Positions 19,432-27,599 of a stretch of DNA of 49,080 bases are shown here, in pieces (the stretch's first letter is position 1; every line of letters begins with the position of its first letter). Source of the DNA: Ignavibacteria bacterium (lineage in GTDB: Bacteria; Bacteroidota; Ignavibacteria; Kapaibacteriales; UBA4661); contig JACVZY010000044.1 in NCBI GenBank assembly GCA_014654705.1, positions 1-49,080 on the forward strand, given 5' to 3'. The notes under the pieces were generated by a model, which worked only from the letters and a program-made list of their open reading frames with translations, was not told where the DNA came from and did no database searches. The position numbers and the translations under genes were made by a program.

Positions 19432-20748
19432 TCACCGCACCGCATTCGTGAAAATATACCGGAACTGATTGAACACGCGCTCCAAAATGCGGAGGTCTTC
19501 GGTGATAATCTCCGCATTGCCTTGCATTTCTTGCTGGAAGGCGAGATTCTTTTTGTACGTCGTCGTTAGTCCGTTCGGAAGCCCAACCGTAACGACGTAC
19601 TGGTTATTGTTGGGGATAAGCGAAATGCTTTCGATGACTGCTTCGACCGAACCAAATTCTTGAAACGGATAGCTGTCGAATTTGATGTTTGTGCGCTGCC
19701 CCACCTTCACCTTGCCCGAACCCGCGACAGGCATCATAATTTTGCCAATCATTTTTTGTTCACCCGGAATGATGGTGAGCATTTCGTCGCCCATAGCAAC
19801 GTACTGGTTTGTTGCCCAATACTTCGTCAGCGAGACTGTGCCTTCCACTGGCGCGATGATGCAATAGCGCTGCTCCCATCCGGTGATACTATTTTGCAAA
19901 CGGTTCAGCGATTCTTGGAGCGCGAGTGCTGTGGAGCGCTCCTTTTCCTCGCGCTGCTGCTTCAGGTCGAGCACGTTGCGCTGGAATGTTGCAATCTGCA
20001 CGTTGTTATTGACCATTGCGGAGCCGGCATTTTCCAGTGACGAGCGTTTTGCGAGATACGCGCTTTCAGAAGCGTTGAGTTCTACTTCCGACAAATATTT
20101 TTTCTGAAATAATCCCTTGTCGGAATCAAATTTCCGGCGTGCCATTTCCTCTTCGCGCTTGGCGATGTCTTGCTGCTTGGTGAGTTTGCTTGTCAGTTCG
20201 GTGTATGAATTGAGCTGGCTGGCAAGTGCGGTGATGCGGCTGTCGAAATAGCGTTTGTAGATTTGGTGAAAGGATTTGTACTCGTTCAGATTTTGCAGGA
20301 ACACGCCGTATTCCGCTTGCACGTCGCCCAAGCGCAAGGTGGTGGGGAGACTAAAGCGAAGCAGTTCGTCGGTGTTGTTGTTCAAGAGCGCCGTTTGAAC
20401 GGTGCCGAGAGTACGCTTTACCGATTGAACGTCTGCCGTCACGGCGTTATTTTCCAGAATTGCCAAAATACTATCGGCTTTGATGTAGCCTTTGTCTGCT
20501 ACGTTCAGGCTCATGAGTTTTCCGGCGGAGCGCGTGAGAATATGTACGGGCGGATTTTGCGTGACGATGGTGATTTTTGCCGGAAGCACGTCGGGGTATT
20601 TCACCACCCACGCCAACACAAAAAGCGCAATAACCACAAAAAGCAGCACGGTAATACCCCAGCGAATAATCCAATGCGGAATAAAACTGAGGACTTCTTG
20701 GACTTCTTCTGAGCGAAGGTCGAGATTGTCAATGGAGGCGTGAGGCAT
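19432..20748 (-). CDS. HlyD-family periplasmic adaptor of the peptide exporter
   Basis: 438 residues. A short cytoplasmic N-terminus, one transmembrane helix (about 29-48), a lipoyl-type beta domain (KITIVTQNPPVHILTRSAGK), a long alpha-helical hairpin (about 120-290, rich in Gln/Lys/Glu), then the second lipoyl half (IIAPVEGTVSLTKYW) and a beta-barrel (GQRTNIKFDSYPFQEFG). This is the membrane-fusion-protein architecture that pairs with C39-peptidase ABC exporters and a TolC-like channel. It is encoded 3 kb from the exporter at 23734-25923 and very probably works with it to export the precursors. No TolC gene is in the window. Confidence 0.88.
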   Translation of the reverse strand: MPHASIDNLDLRSEEVQEVLSFIPHWIIRWGITVLLFVVIALFVLAWVVKYPDVLPAKITIVTQNPPVHILTRSAGKLMSLNVADKGYIKADSILAILENNAVTADVQSVKRTLGTVQTALLNNNTDELLRFSLPTTLRLGDVQAEYGVFLQNLNEYKSFHQIYKRYFDSRITALASQLNSYTELTSKLTKQQDIAKREEEMARRKFDSDKGLFQKKYLSEVELNASESAYLAKRSSLENAGSAMVNNNVQIATFQRNVLDLKQQREEKERSTALALQESLNRLQNSITGWEQRYCIIAPVEGTVSLTKYWATNQYVAMGDEMLTIIPGEQKMIGKIMMPVAGSGKVKVGQRTNIKFDSYPFQEFGSVEAVIESISLIPNNNQYVVTVGLPNGLTTTYKKNLAFQQEMQGNAEIITEDLRILERVFNQFRYIFTNAVR

Positions 20749-20904
20749 AAAGGAAAAATGGATGATGTTGGTTATTCAAATAGTGGGAGACCGAAGCACA
20801 ATGCACAGATCACCTCTGCAAACTTCGCACAAAAAAACCGAACGGCGAAAAAATTCTTGCGTTTCGGCAACGGAATAGAGAGGCTTCGGCATGGTTTCGA
20901 TTTT

Positions 20905-21080
20905 GCGTTCACTCCGATTTTGGCTACGCTCACTCCGACTTTGGCTACGTTCACTCCGATTTTGGCTACGTTCACTCCGTTTTTGGCTACGTTCACTCCG
21001 TTTTTGCCTACGTTCACTCCGTTTTTGCCTACACTCACTCCCGAGCTATTGACTTTGAGGGGCTCAAAAGTGTAGTTTTG
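20905..21080 (+). promoter_or_regulatory. 21-bp repeat array and promoter of lipoprotein gene
   Basis: Six 21-bp units (20905-21043), each with TAC(G/A)(T/C)TCACTCCG, end just before the -33 TTG (21049-21051), 21 bp, and the -7 TAGTTTTG (21073-21080). The promoter reads towards the lipoprotein at 21138. The array is the longest in the window. TACGTTCAC differs at one position from the LytTR half-site consensus, and the 21-bp period equals its usual 9+12 spacing. Confidence 0.7.
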
Positions 21081-21137
21081 TAGTGTTAATTATTAACTAT
21101 TTTTATCCTTTTTATCCATTTTTTGAAATACTATAGT

Positions 21138-22163
21138 ATGTGGAAAAAATATTTGTACACAGGAATAGGTGTTTTCTGTATTGCTTTTATATCGTCTTGT
21201 TCGGATGCGCTTATTGTCCAAAATAAGCCTGTAAATGTAAAAAATACTGTTGCTTATATGAAGCCTCTTCCTCAAAATCTACAACCTGAAAAAATTGAGG
21301 TCGTTAAGAATACTGCTTCAAGTGGTGTCTCGAAGGTAATTTATTATAAAGGTAAATCCCCATTACTTGGACTATCCAATATTTCTGCTCCAACAATTGA
21401 AAGTAAGTTAAAAATTGACAACGAGCTTCCCTTTAAGAGAGATGGAAATGATCCAAAGATTGCAACTTCTATTTATGACTTAGATAACCCCCCGAGTCCG
21501 AATGATCCACTTTTACCTCCCTGCCCCAGAGGAGGGGTAAGAGTAACTGCAATGGGGTATAATTGGATTTCGCCTTCGGTTGTTCAGCAGTTTCAACAAG
21601 AACCTATACTGTCGTTTACTTTTGAGTACACTCAATGTTCAAATATAGGCTCAAAAAATTTATCAGTAAATTTGTACGTTGATGGTGTTTATGTTAAGTC
21701 AGTTCCAACACTCATATATTCTCCAAGCAATTATCCGACTGTACAAATTTCCTTGCCATCAAGCTATAATCCAGGTACTCATACTGTGCGTGTTGATATA
21801 TCATATCAGCCGTATCCTAGTTTTGAACCCGTTGTTTTTGTAAAGAATATTTTAACTCAATATACAATAATTCCCTATGTTTCTCCACTTAATGTAACAC
21901 GGTCTGGTTCAGATTGTGTGAGTTGGAATAATGTTGGTGCGGCGTATTACGTTGTAAATGTTACATCTTATGGTACAGATGCTAGTGGGTCTTTATCAGA
22001 GGCGATTGTTTACAATGATGCTCAAGTTGTATATAGCAATCAAATGTGCGGCATACCCATAATTTCGTATCCAGGTGCAGGCGGCATATCGGCTGTTTTT
22101 GTTTCTGTAACTGGTTACAACAGTAGTGGGCAAGTAGTTGGTCAGGGTAGTATTAGATATTAG
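21138..22163 (+). CDS. Exported lipoprotein with fibronectin-like C-terminus, co-regulated with the RiPP locus
   Basis: 341 residues from ATG 21138 (a TTG at 21123 is less likely). The lipoprotein signal CIAFISSC places the protein in the envelope. The mature part begins with a disordered Lys/Asn/Pro-rich region (to about 125). Beta-rich segments follow (LYVDGVYVKSVPTLIY, GTHTVRVDISYQ) that resemble a CARDB-type fold, and the end resembles a fibronectin type III domain (SPLNVTRSGSDCVSWNNVGA, YYVVNVTSYG). I recognise no specific family. Its promoter carries the same array as the precursor units, so it may act with their products, for instance in surface retention or immunity; that role is inference. 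Confidence 0.7.
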   Translation: MWKKYLYTGIGVFCIAFISSCSDALIVQNKPVNVKNTVAYMKPLPQNLQPEKIEVVKNTASSGVSKVIYYKGKSPLLGLSNISAPTIESKLKIDNELPFKRDGNDPKIATSIYDLDNPPSPNDPLLPPCPRGGVRVTAMGYNWISPSVVQQFQQEPILSFTFEYTQCSNIGSKNLSVNLYVDGVYVKSVPTLIYSPSNYPTVQISLPSSYNPGTHTVRVDISYQPYPSFEPVVFVKNILTQYTIIPYVSPLNVTRSGSDCVSWNNVGAAYYVVNVTSYGTDASGSLSEAIVYNDAQVVYSNQMCGIPIISYPGAGGISAVFVSVTGYNSSGQVVGQGSIRY

Positions 22164-22500
22164 GTTTAGTTTTTGCCTACACATCATGTGGTGTATTCAA
22201 GTGATTTGTTTATGCAAGATAAATGATGATAAGTACGTCATTAGATTTAGTTTTGTTATTTGTACCAGTAAGCTATTGGTAAATAAAAGAGATTGATTTT
22301 GTAAAATGCAAACTAATTTGAGTGACGTACTTATTTAAAGGCAATTATTGGAATTGAAATATCAACAATTATGTACGCTTTCCTATTTAAGTGCTTCAAC
22401 AAAATTAGTTGAGATTATAGAATTCAGATTATCGTTATTTAACAATAATTTATAACAAGCTCTTTCATAAAAGGAAAGGGCTTGTATTTTTTGCTTGCTA
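22164..22500. other. Intergenic region with a 12-bp inverted repeat and a terminator hairpin
   Basis: No gene is seen. A perfect 12-bp inverted repeat (ATAAGTACGTCA at 22229-22240, complement at 22323-22334) encloses 82 bp of AT-rich DNA. A terminator-like hairpin, ACAAGCTCTTT...AAAGGGCTTGT followed by ATTTTTT, lies at 22455-22492 and could end the lipoprotein transcript. Confidence 0.5.
22455..22492 (+). terminator. Probable rho-independent terminator
   Basis: Stem ACAAGC/GCTTGT extended by imperfect T-rich/A-rich pairing, followed by ATTTTTT on the + strand. It lies about 290 bp after the lipoprotein stop. Confidence 0.55.
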
Positions 22501-22540
22501 AACTCCAACTGATTCTTCACGAGATGGTAATACGCTCCAC
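22501..22540 (-). pseudogene. 40-bp copy of the exporter gene 3' end
   Basis: About 38 of 40 bases match the 3' end of the C39 exporter gene (about 23743-23782, encoding ..YYHLVKNQLEL). A longer copy is at 23048-23177. Together with that copy it brackets the hicAB pair. Confidence 0.75.
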
Positions 22541-22558
22541 GCCACTCAATGATAATGC

Positions 22559-22858
22559 TTACGCTTCATGAAGTACAGGCACAACATCTTCTGTGGGAAT
22601 GAACGCCCAAATAAACTCATGCCCGTCAAGTTCGACATCTTCCCGCCGATATGATTCGATGTGTTCTTGTACGGGGCGAGGAACGGGGATTGCCTCTCCG
22701 TCTTCTAGCATTAGTTCAATATGTGCTTGTAGCGCTTCCCGAAATTCTTTCAATGTTTCCTCTACTGTTGCACCCGAACTGACACAACCAAGCACATCGG
22801 GAGAAAAAGCACCATAGTTATTCGATGCTTTTTCGATAATGACTAAATATGAGTTCAT
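22559..22858 (-). CDS. hicB: HicB-family antitoxin
   Basis: 99 residues. The HicB-like N-terminal fold is clear: YLVIIEKASNNYGAFSPDVLG followed by CVSSGATVEETLKEFREAL, with the helix IELMLEDGEAIPVPRP. The C-terminal ~30 residues are acidic. HicB neutralises HicA and usually represses the operon. The ATG overlaps the hicA stop codon (ATGA), indicating translational coupling. The pair lies between copies of the exporter gene's 3' end. Confidence 0.9.
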   Translation of the reverse strand: MNSYLVIIEKASNNYGAFSPDVLGCVSSGATVEETLKEFREALQAHIELMLEDGEAIPVPRPVQEHIESYRREDVELDGHEFIWAFIPTEDVVPVLHEA

Positions 22859-23043
22859 GGTATTAATCCTGCTTGTTTAAGAATACTACGTTCTGTTTGT
22901 TTGGGAATATCGTCGTTTGGTTTGCCCGGAACAGTTACCGTACCACTTTTCATGGGGTGATGATATTGTTTATGGCTGCCTTTTTGTCGCACAAAATACC
23001 AACCGTCTGCTTCCAACAATTTAAGGATTTCTTTATATTTCAT
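22855..23043 (-). CDS. hicA: HicA-family toxin (mRNA interferase)
   Basis: 62 residues with the classical HicA sequence: KYKEILKLLEADGWYFVRQK, GSHKQYHHP with the catalytic His in GSHKQY, then VTVPGKPNDDIPKQTERSIL. HicA is a small double-stranded-RNA-binding-fold RNase that cleaves mRNA. ATG 23043 is used; a GTG at 23046 would add one residue. It is followed by hicB with a 4-bp overlap. The complete pair probably stabilises the surrounding accessory region. Confidence 0.92.
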   Translation of the reverse strand: MKYKEILKLLEADGWYFVRQKGSHKQYHHPMKSGTVTVPGKPNDDIPKQTERSILKQAGLIP

Positions 23044-23047
23044 CACG

Positions 23048-23177
23048 TTAATTCCCCAACTCCAACTGATTCTTCACAAGATGGTAATACGCCCCGCGCA
23101 AATCCGTTAGTTCGCGGTGTGTGCCGTGTTCGATGATGCGTCCTTTTTCCAGCGTAACGATTTGGTCTGCTTTTTTG
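23048..23177 (-). pseudogene. 130-bp copy of the exporter gene 3' end
   Basis: This stretch matches the last ~43 codons of the exporter gene, including the stop, with about 3 differences in 130 bases; identity ends abruptly at 23177. The precursor-1 cassette lies between it and the intact gene. It is far better conserved than expected for an old relic, so the duplication is recent. Confidence 0.9.
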
Positions 23178-23221
23178 CTCTACTTCTGTAACAGTCTATC
23201 GGAAAAAGAATTATTGTCTCC

Positions 23222-23335
23222 TACGCTCACTCCGATTTTGGCTACGTTCACTCCGATTTTGGCTACGCTCACTCCGATTTTGGCTACGCTCACTCCCGGG
23301 CTATTGTTTTGTGGGGGGTGATAGCTGTATTTTTG
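23222..23335 (+). promoter_or_regulatory. 21-bp repeat array and promoter of precursor 1
   Basis: Three full 21-bp units (TACG(C/T)TCACTCCGATTTTGG) plus a partial one end at 23297. Then come -33 TTG (23304-23306), a 21-bp spacer and -7 TATTTTTG (23328-23335). It faces precursor 1 and has the same layout as the eight minus-strand units. Confidence 0.75.
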
Positions 23336-23377
23336 AAGGGTAATGTTCAGATTTTTTTACCTTTTTGGAGTATGACA

Positions 23378-23665
23378 ATGATTCAGCAAACAAAGAAATT
23401 GCGCTTGGATGAATTGCAGGTGGATAGTTTTGTGACTTCTGCTTCTTCGTCGGTTGTAACGATTAAAGGTGGAAGTTATACTGATAATGAGCGAGATTGT
23501 CATTCAATACCATATGATGCTTGCGCTACATATGATCCAGTTGCATGGTCTGACTGCTGTCCACCTGAAAGTGTAGCAGGGCGAGATTGCCCTACAGGCG
23601 ATAGGTCATGGTGTGGATATGGGTCGTATTTCACTTGTATAACATCACCAGATATTTGTGACTAA
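23378..23665 (+). CDS. Lanthipeptide-type precursor 1
   Basis: 95 residues. Leader MIQQTKKLRLDELQVDSFVT...IKGG, core of 63 residues with 8 Cys and many Ser/Thr. The start at 23378 has GGAG seven bases upstream; the ATG at 23372 is too close to it. This is the only precursor on the + strand and the only one beside the exporter. The core (ERDCHSIPYDACATY..., ending SPDICD) shares no obvious module with the others. The leader resembles that of the pinensin family of Bacteroidota class I lanthipeptides. Double-Gly cleavage would be done by the C39 domain of the neighbouring exporter. Confidence 0.85.
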   Translation: MIQQTKKLRLDELQVDSFVTSASSSVVTIKGGSYTDNERDCHSIPYDACATYDPVAWSDCCPPESVAGRDCPTGDRSWCGYGSYFTCITSPDICD

Positions 23666-23704
23666 ACGGTTTGCAATTATCTTTCTACAGCTTTCTGTAT
23701 TATT

Positions 23705-23735
23705 AAGGCTATCATTCTGCATGATAGCCTTTTTT
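23705..23735. terminator. Bidirectional terminator between precursor 1 and exporter
   Basis: Perfect 10-bp stem AAGGCTATCA / TGATAGCCTT (23705-23714 and 23722-23731) followed by a T run. It lies between two convergent genes and could serve both. Confidence 0.85.
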
Positions 23736-25923
23736 AATTCCCCAACTCCAACTGATTCTTCACGAGGTGGTAATACGCTCCGCGCAAATCCGTTAGTTCG
23801 CGGTGTGTGCCGTGTTCGATGATGCGTCCTTTTTCCAGCGTAACGATTTGGTCTGCTTTTTTGACCGTGCTGAGGCGGTGCGCTATCACCACCACCGTGC
23901 GCCCCTCGAAAAATTCCTGCAAGTTTCGCATGATGACCATTTCGTTGTTTGCATCCAAAGCACTCGTAGCTTCGTCGAAGAAAAGATACGCCGGGTCTTT
24001 GTACACCGCACGAGCTATCAAAATACGCTGGCGTTGCCCTTGGCTGAGGCCGTGACCGTCCGAGCCGATTTTGGTGTTGTAGCCCAGCGGGAGTGATTCG
24101 ATAAAGTCTTGGATGTTTGCTACGTGAACGGCGTGCAGTAAGCGTTCTTTTTCTACGCGCTCGAACCCAAAGGCGATATTGTTCGCAATAGTATCCGAAA
24201 AAATAAAACCGTCCTGCATCACCACGCCGCACTGCTGTCGCCACACTTTTGCACTGAAGTTTTCCAAGTCAATCGAACTGACGTTTATTTTGCCCGTGAC
24301 AGGCGGATAAAATTTCAAGAGCAATTTCAGCAGGGTCGTTTTACCGCTTCCGCTTGTGCCGACGATGGCGGTCACTTTGCCTTCGGGAATGACCATCGAA
24401 AGGTCTTTCAGCACCGGCTCGGAGTGTGGTCCTTCGTATTGGAAACTCACATTGTCGAGCGTAATCGTGCGGTCTTCGGGGAAGATAGTTACTTTGTCGT
24501 CGTCGGGATTTTCTTCGTTTTCTTTGCCGTGAATTTCCTGCAAGCGTTCCAAACTGAGCTTTGCATCCTGCGCGGATTGAATGAAGCCGATGAGCTGCCC
24601 TACGGGCGCGTTTAACTGCCCGATGATACTTTGCACAGCCATCATCATCCCCAAGGTCATGTCGCCGTCAATAACCGCTTTTGCGGAATAGACCGAAATG
24701 AGAATGTTTTTCAGTTGGTTGATGAAGGAGTTTCCTGCTGACTGGTATTGTCCCAGTGCCAAGCCCGAAACGCTCATGTTGAACATTCGCGCTTGGTTGC
24801 GTTCCCATTCCCAACGTTTGATTTTTTCTGCGCCGTTCAGTTTGATTTCCTGCATTCCGGTAATGAGTTGGATAAGCTGCGACTGATTGCCGGAGGAAAG
24901 CGTAAAACGTTTGTAGTCGAGTTCTTTGCGCTTTTTGAGGAAGAGCACTACCCAGATGGTTGAAAAAACGGTGGAGATGAGGTAAATAATCGCAATCGGA
25001 ACGCTGTACATCACCAGCACAACGCCAAAAATAACGAGGTTCACGAGCGAAAAAAGTGTGTTCAGCGCCGTGCCGGTCAGGAAACTTTCGATGCGGCTGT
25101 TGTCGCTGATGCGCTGCAGGATGTCGCCTATCATCTTCGTATCGAAGAAGGGCAGTGGCAACTTCATGAGTTTGATGAGGAAATCCGAGACGATGGAAAT
25201 GTTGATGCGCGTTCCCAAGTGCAGCAATATCCACGACCGAATAAATTCCACCGCCGTCTGGCTGATAAACAGCGTCACCTGCGCAATCAAAATAAGGTAA
25301 ACGAAATTGAGATTGTGCGTGTTGATACCAAAATCTACAAGCGATTGTGTTAGGAAAGGAGCGGCAAGCTGAAGCAGTGACCCAACCAACATTCCCACAA
25401 AGAGCTGTACGATAAAGCGCCTATACGGACGCAAGTATTGCGCAAAAAATCTGATATTCAGACCTTCTTTGCTTTTGCGCTCGTCTTCGGTCTGGTGGAA
25501 AATGGGTGTGGTTTCGAGCAGTAGAAGTACGCCTTGGTCGCCGATGCTGCACCACCCCTTTTTGAATTCTTCGGGCGTGAAGACGGTCAGTCCGTGTGCG
25601 GGGTCGGCAACGTGAATGTTTCCTTTTTTGTCAATGTCGTACACGACGATAAAGTGCCGTTGATTCCAGTGCGCAATGCAGGGCAGAGGCATTTCGTCCA
25701 GACGGTCGAAGGGAATCTGCACCGATAGCGTTTTGAAGCCGATAGCCTCTGCCGCGTCGCTGATGCCCAAAAGCGAAACGCCTTCGCGGGTGATGTATGC
25801 TTTTTCGCGGAGGTACTGCACGGAATAGACTTTGCCGTAGTGCTTGGCTATCATGCGGAGGCACGACGGACCGCAGTCCATGGATTCGAGTTGGCGATAA
25901 AAAGGGAAGGAGCGAAATTTCAT
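23734..25923 (-). CDS. C39-peptidase ABC exporter (bacteriocin/RiPP type)
   Basis: 729 residues. N-terminal C39 Cys peptidase: QLESMDCGPSCLRM with nucleophile Cys17 and Gln11, His90 in NQRHFIVV and Asp107 in VADPAHG. Six transmembrane helices are expected in the middle (about 165-450). The C-terminal nucleotide-binding domain has Walker A GTSGSGKTT, signature LSQGQRQRI, Walker B YLFFDEATSALD and switch His in VVIAHRLS. Such proteins cut the leader after Gly-Gly and export the core; all 17 precursors end their leader in GG, so this is their probable exporter, with the HlyD protein at 19432-20748. Both ends of this gene have partial copies nearby (22501-22540, 23048-23177, 26558-26612), each flanking an inserted cassette. 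Confidence 0.93.
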   Translation of the reverse strand: MKFRSFPFYRQLESMDCGPSCLRMIAKHYGKVYSVQYLREKAYITREGVSLLGISDAAEAIGFKTLSVQIPFDRLDEMPLPCIAHWNQRHFIVVYDIDKKGNIHVADPAHGLTVFTPEEFKKGWCSIGDQGVLLLLETTPIFHQTEDERKSKEGLNIRFFAQYLRPYRRFIVQLFVGMLVGSLLQLAAPFLTQSLVDFGINTHNLNFVYLILIAQVTLFISQTAVEFIRSWILLHLGTRINISIVSDFLIKLMKLPLPFFDTKMIGDILQRISDNSRIESFLTGTALNTLFSLVNLVIFGVVLVMYSVPIAIIYLISTVFSTIWVVLFLKKRKELDYKRFTLSSGNQSQLIQLITGMQEIKLNGAEKIKRWEWERNQARMFNMSVSGLALGQYQSAGNSFINQLKNILISVYSAKAVIDGDMTLGMMMAVQSIIGQLNAPVGQLIGFIQSAQDAKLSLERLQEIHGKENEENPDDDKVTIFPEDRTITLDNVSFQYEGPHSEPVLKDLSMVIPEGKVTAIVGTSGSGKTTLLKLLLKFYPPVTGKINVSSIDLENFSAKVWRQQCGVVMQDGFIFSDTIANNIAFGFERVEKERLLHAVHVANIQDFIESLPLGYNTKIGSDGHGLSQGQRQRILIARAVYKDPAYLFFDEATSALDANNEMVIMRNLQEFFEGRTVVVIAHRLSTVKKADQIVTLEKGRIIEHGTHRELTDLRGAYYHLVKNQLELGN

Positions 25924-25932
25924 GGGGGAAGA

Positions 25933-26262
25933 TTACAAAATTGCCAGTTGGATTTTTATAGCGTGTTCAATTGCTTTCAAATCATTCATGGCAATAGTGC
26001 CAACCTGATTGATAAAGCGCGATTTGCTTACGGTTGCTATTTGGTCTGCCATTGCTTTATGGGGCGTACCGTTTAGCGTAATCAGAGCTTCGCCCGGATA
26101 GATTGTATGTGTTTTGCTCGATATGGGAATAACTTGAACTCGGTTTAAGGCTGCGTTTGCGGAATCATTACTGACAATAACGGCAGGGCGCTGTTTTTGA
26201 ATTTTTCCGCCAATGGAAGGCTCAAAATTCACCCACCAGACTTCACCGCGTTTCATTGGCAA
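25933..26262 (-). CDS. PemK/MazF-family toxin
   Basis: 109 residues. The family is clear from KRGEVWWVNFEPSIGGKIQK (start of the SH3-like barrel), QRPAVIVSND and the later ALNRVQVIPISSK and ADQIATVSKSRF segments, which carry the conserved Arg/Ser/Thr catalytic region of MazF-type endoribonucleases. ATG 26262 or 26256. It overlaps the preceding antitoxin gene by 20 bp. It ends 9 bp before the exporter start, so it may sit in the same transcript as the exporter. Confidence 0.9.
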   Translation of the reverse strand: MPMKRGEVWWVNFEPSIGGKIQKQRPAVIVSNDSANAALNRVQVIPISSKTHTIYPGEALITLNGTPHKAMADQIATVSKSRFINQVGTIAMNDLKAIEHAIKIQLAIL

Positions 26263-26473
26263 CGTCTCCTATTGTACCTTCCGACCATTCCAAAGCCTCG
26301 CGTTCACGTTCTTCGTCGAGCGCCATTGCACGGTATGCTTCGTCAAGATTTTCTGAAGGGAGATAGGGGCGAACGAGCGATTCGATAAAGCGACCGATAT
26401 TGCGCTTACCTGCTATCGTATAAAGTCCGTTATAGACAGATTCTTCGACGGTGATGGTGAGTTTGCGTTGCAT
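26243..26473 (-). CDS. Antitoxin partner of the PemK/MazF toxin
   Basis: 76 residues from ATG 26473. The open frame extends further upstream, but MQRKLTITVEESVYNGLYTI is the natural beginning: a beta strand plus helix-turn-helix of the ribbon-helix-helix type that binds the operon promoter. The acidic C-terminus (ALDEEREREALEWSEG) would wrap the toxin. Overlap with the toxin start indicates coupling. The pair lies between the intact exporter gene and a copy of its 5' end. Confidence 0.82.
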   Translation of the reverse strand: MQRKLTITVEESVYNGLYTIAGKRNIGRFIESLVRPYLPSENLDEAYRAMALDEEREREALEWSEGTIGDVANETR

Positions 26474-26557
26474 AGAATCAGATGAATGATGTACACGTGG
26501 AACTACACGTGCAATGTACGATTTTGCACAATCATAGCCAAGAAACTCCTTATGAAT

Positions 26558-26612
26558 CATGGACTCCAAGTTGGCGATAAACAGGGAAGGAGCGAAATTT
26601 CATGGGGGAAGA
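26558..26612 (-). pseudogene. 55-bp copy of the exporter gene 5' end
   Basis: This matches 25879-25932 (first ~14 codons plus upstream bases) with four substitutions and a single-base indel that breaks the frame. The toxin-antitoxin cassette occupies the space between the copy and the real start. Confidence 0.85.
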
Positions 26613-26657
26613 AAACAGGTTCTTTTTTTAAGGTAGAAATGCTTGGGAAGAAATATG

Positions 26658-26861
26658 TTACGGCAAAGGAAGATGCCGAGCAATGCTGAGAAGAATCCAT
26701 TCTTCCAAGACTTCCATCAGCTCTTTTCGGCAGGCTTCGATGGTGATGCCTGTGGCATAGACACCTTGAAATCCTTCAATTTCACCGTAGAAGGTCGCAT
26801 CGTCTGCTAGAAATTCATACGTTGCTTGTGCTATTGCAGCATGGATGTAGTCGTTGAACAT
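26658..26861 (-). CDS. Orphan HicB-like antitoxin domain protein
   Basis: 67 residues. TYEFLADDATFYGEIEGFQGVYATGITIEACRKELMEVLEEWILLSIARHLPLP has the HicB-type strand-turn-helix pattern and the usual ending of this short HicB class. No hicA follows within the next ~45 bp before the exporter 5'-end copy, so its partner was lost or never present. It may be a relic of a toxin-antitoxin pair. Confidence 0.75.
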   Translation of the reverse strand: MFNDYIHAAIAQATYEFLADDATFYGEIEGFQGVYATGITIEACRKELMEVLEEWILLSIARHLPLP

Positions 26862-26961
26862 AGCGCTAAAAGATAACGGTTAGCAAGGCTTTCTATGGCA
26901 ACAAATTACTGTTTTATGACGAGCTGACGAACGAAAATGAGAAAGGAGTGAAGGACAAGAG

Positions 26962-26993
26962 AAAACGCCCCTCTTTTTTGAAAAGGAGCGTTT
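26962..26993 (-). terminator. Terminator of precursor unit A
   Basis: Stem AAACGCCCCT / AGGAGCGTTT with one mismatch, about 140 bp after the stop of precursor 2. The stretch 26862-27130 holds nothing else. Confidence 0.65.
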
Positions 26994-27130
26994 CTACCAA
27001 AAATGCGATTATTTTTGTTTCGTAACTAGTGCGATAGTTTTACAATTGAACGTGGAGAAAAATGTGCAAGAAAAGCTGTTAGAGTTAATTGAAAAAATAC
27101 ATTGTAAACTTAGAGCTCTTATTCTTTTCA

Positions 27131-27445
27131 TTAGCATTGGGTAGTACAGTGATTTACGCCAGCAGTTAGATTACAAATCGGATTCCAATCCGCGGAGTTG
27201 CACTCACCGAGATTACATGTAGCTTCATGAGTTTGATTACACCAAGTCAAAAGTGTATCTCCAGTACAGTTATTATCAACTGTATCATATCCACAAACGT
27301 CCCAATGGCAAGTTCCTACACCAGTCTCACAACTGCCAATAATGCCTTCGGTCATTGAACCACCCTTAAATATTGCTTGATGATTTGTTACAAAACTTTC
27401 TACGCTTAACTCATCCAAGCGCAATTTTTTCTGTTGCACAATCAT
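27131..27445 (-). CDS. Lanthipeptide-type precursor 2
   Basis: 104 residues. Leader KKLRLDELSVESFVT...IFKGG (short, 29 residues), core of 75 residues with 10 Cys and about a dozen Thr. It is the longest and most Thr-rich core in the set, and forms a unit of one gene. It shares no clear module with the others. GGAG lies just upstream of the ATG as in the rest. Confidence 0.85.
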   Translation of the reverse strand: MIVQQKKLRLDELSVESFVTNHQAIFKGGSMTEGIIGSCETGVGTCHWDVCGYDTVDNNCTGDTLLTWCNQTHEATCNLGECNSADWNPICNLTAGVNHCTTQC

Positions 27446-27487
27446 TGTAATACTCCAAAAAGGTAAAAAGGAAAATAATTTACCCTA

Positions 27488-27599
27488 CAAAACTACGACA
27501 CTCACCCCCTGCAAAACAATAGCCCGGGAGTGAATGTAGGCAAAAACGGAGTGAACGTAGGCAAAAACGGAGTGAACGTAGGCAAAAACGGAGTGAACG
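27488..27599 (-). promoter_or_regulatory. Array and promoter, unit A (precursor 2)
   Basis: On the minus strand: -7 TAGTTTTG (27488-27495), 21-bp spacer, -33 TTG (27517-27519), then three 21-bp units to 27599. The block 27621-27654 beyond it resembles the 3' end of the LytTR regulator gene (34404-34436). Confidence 0.75.
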
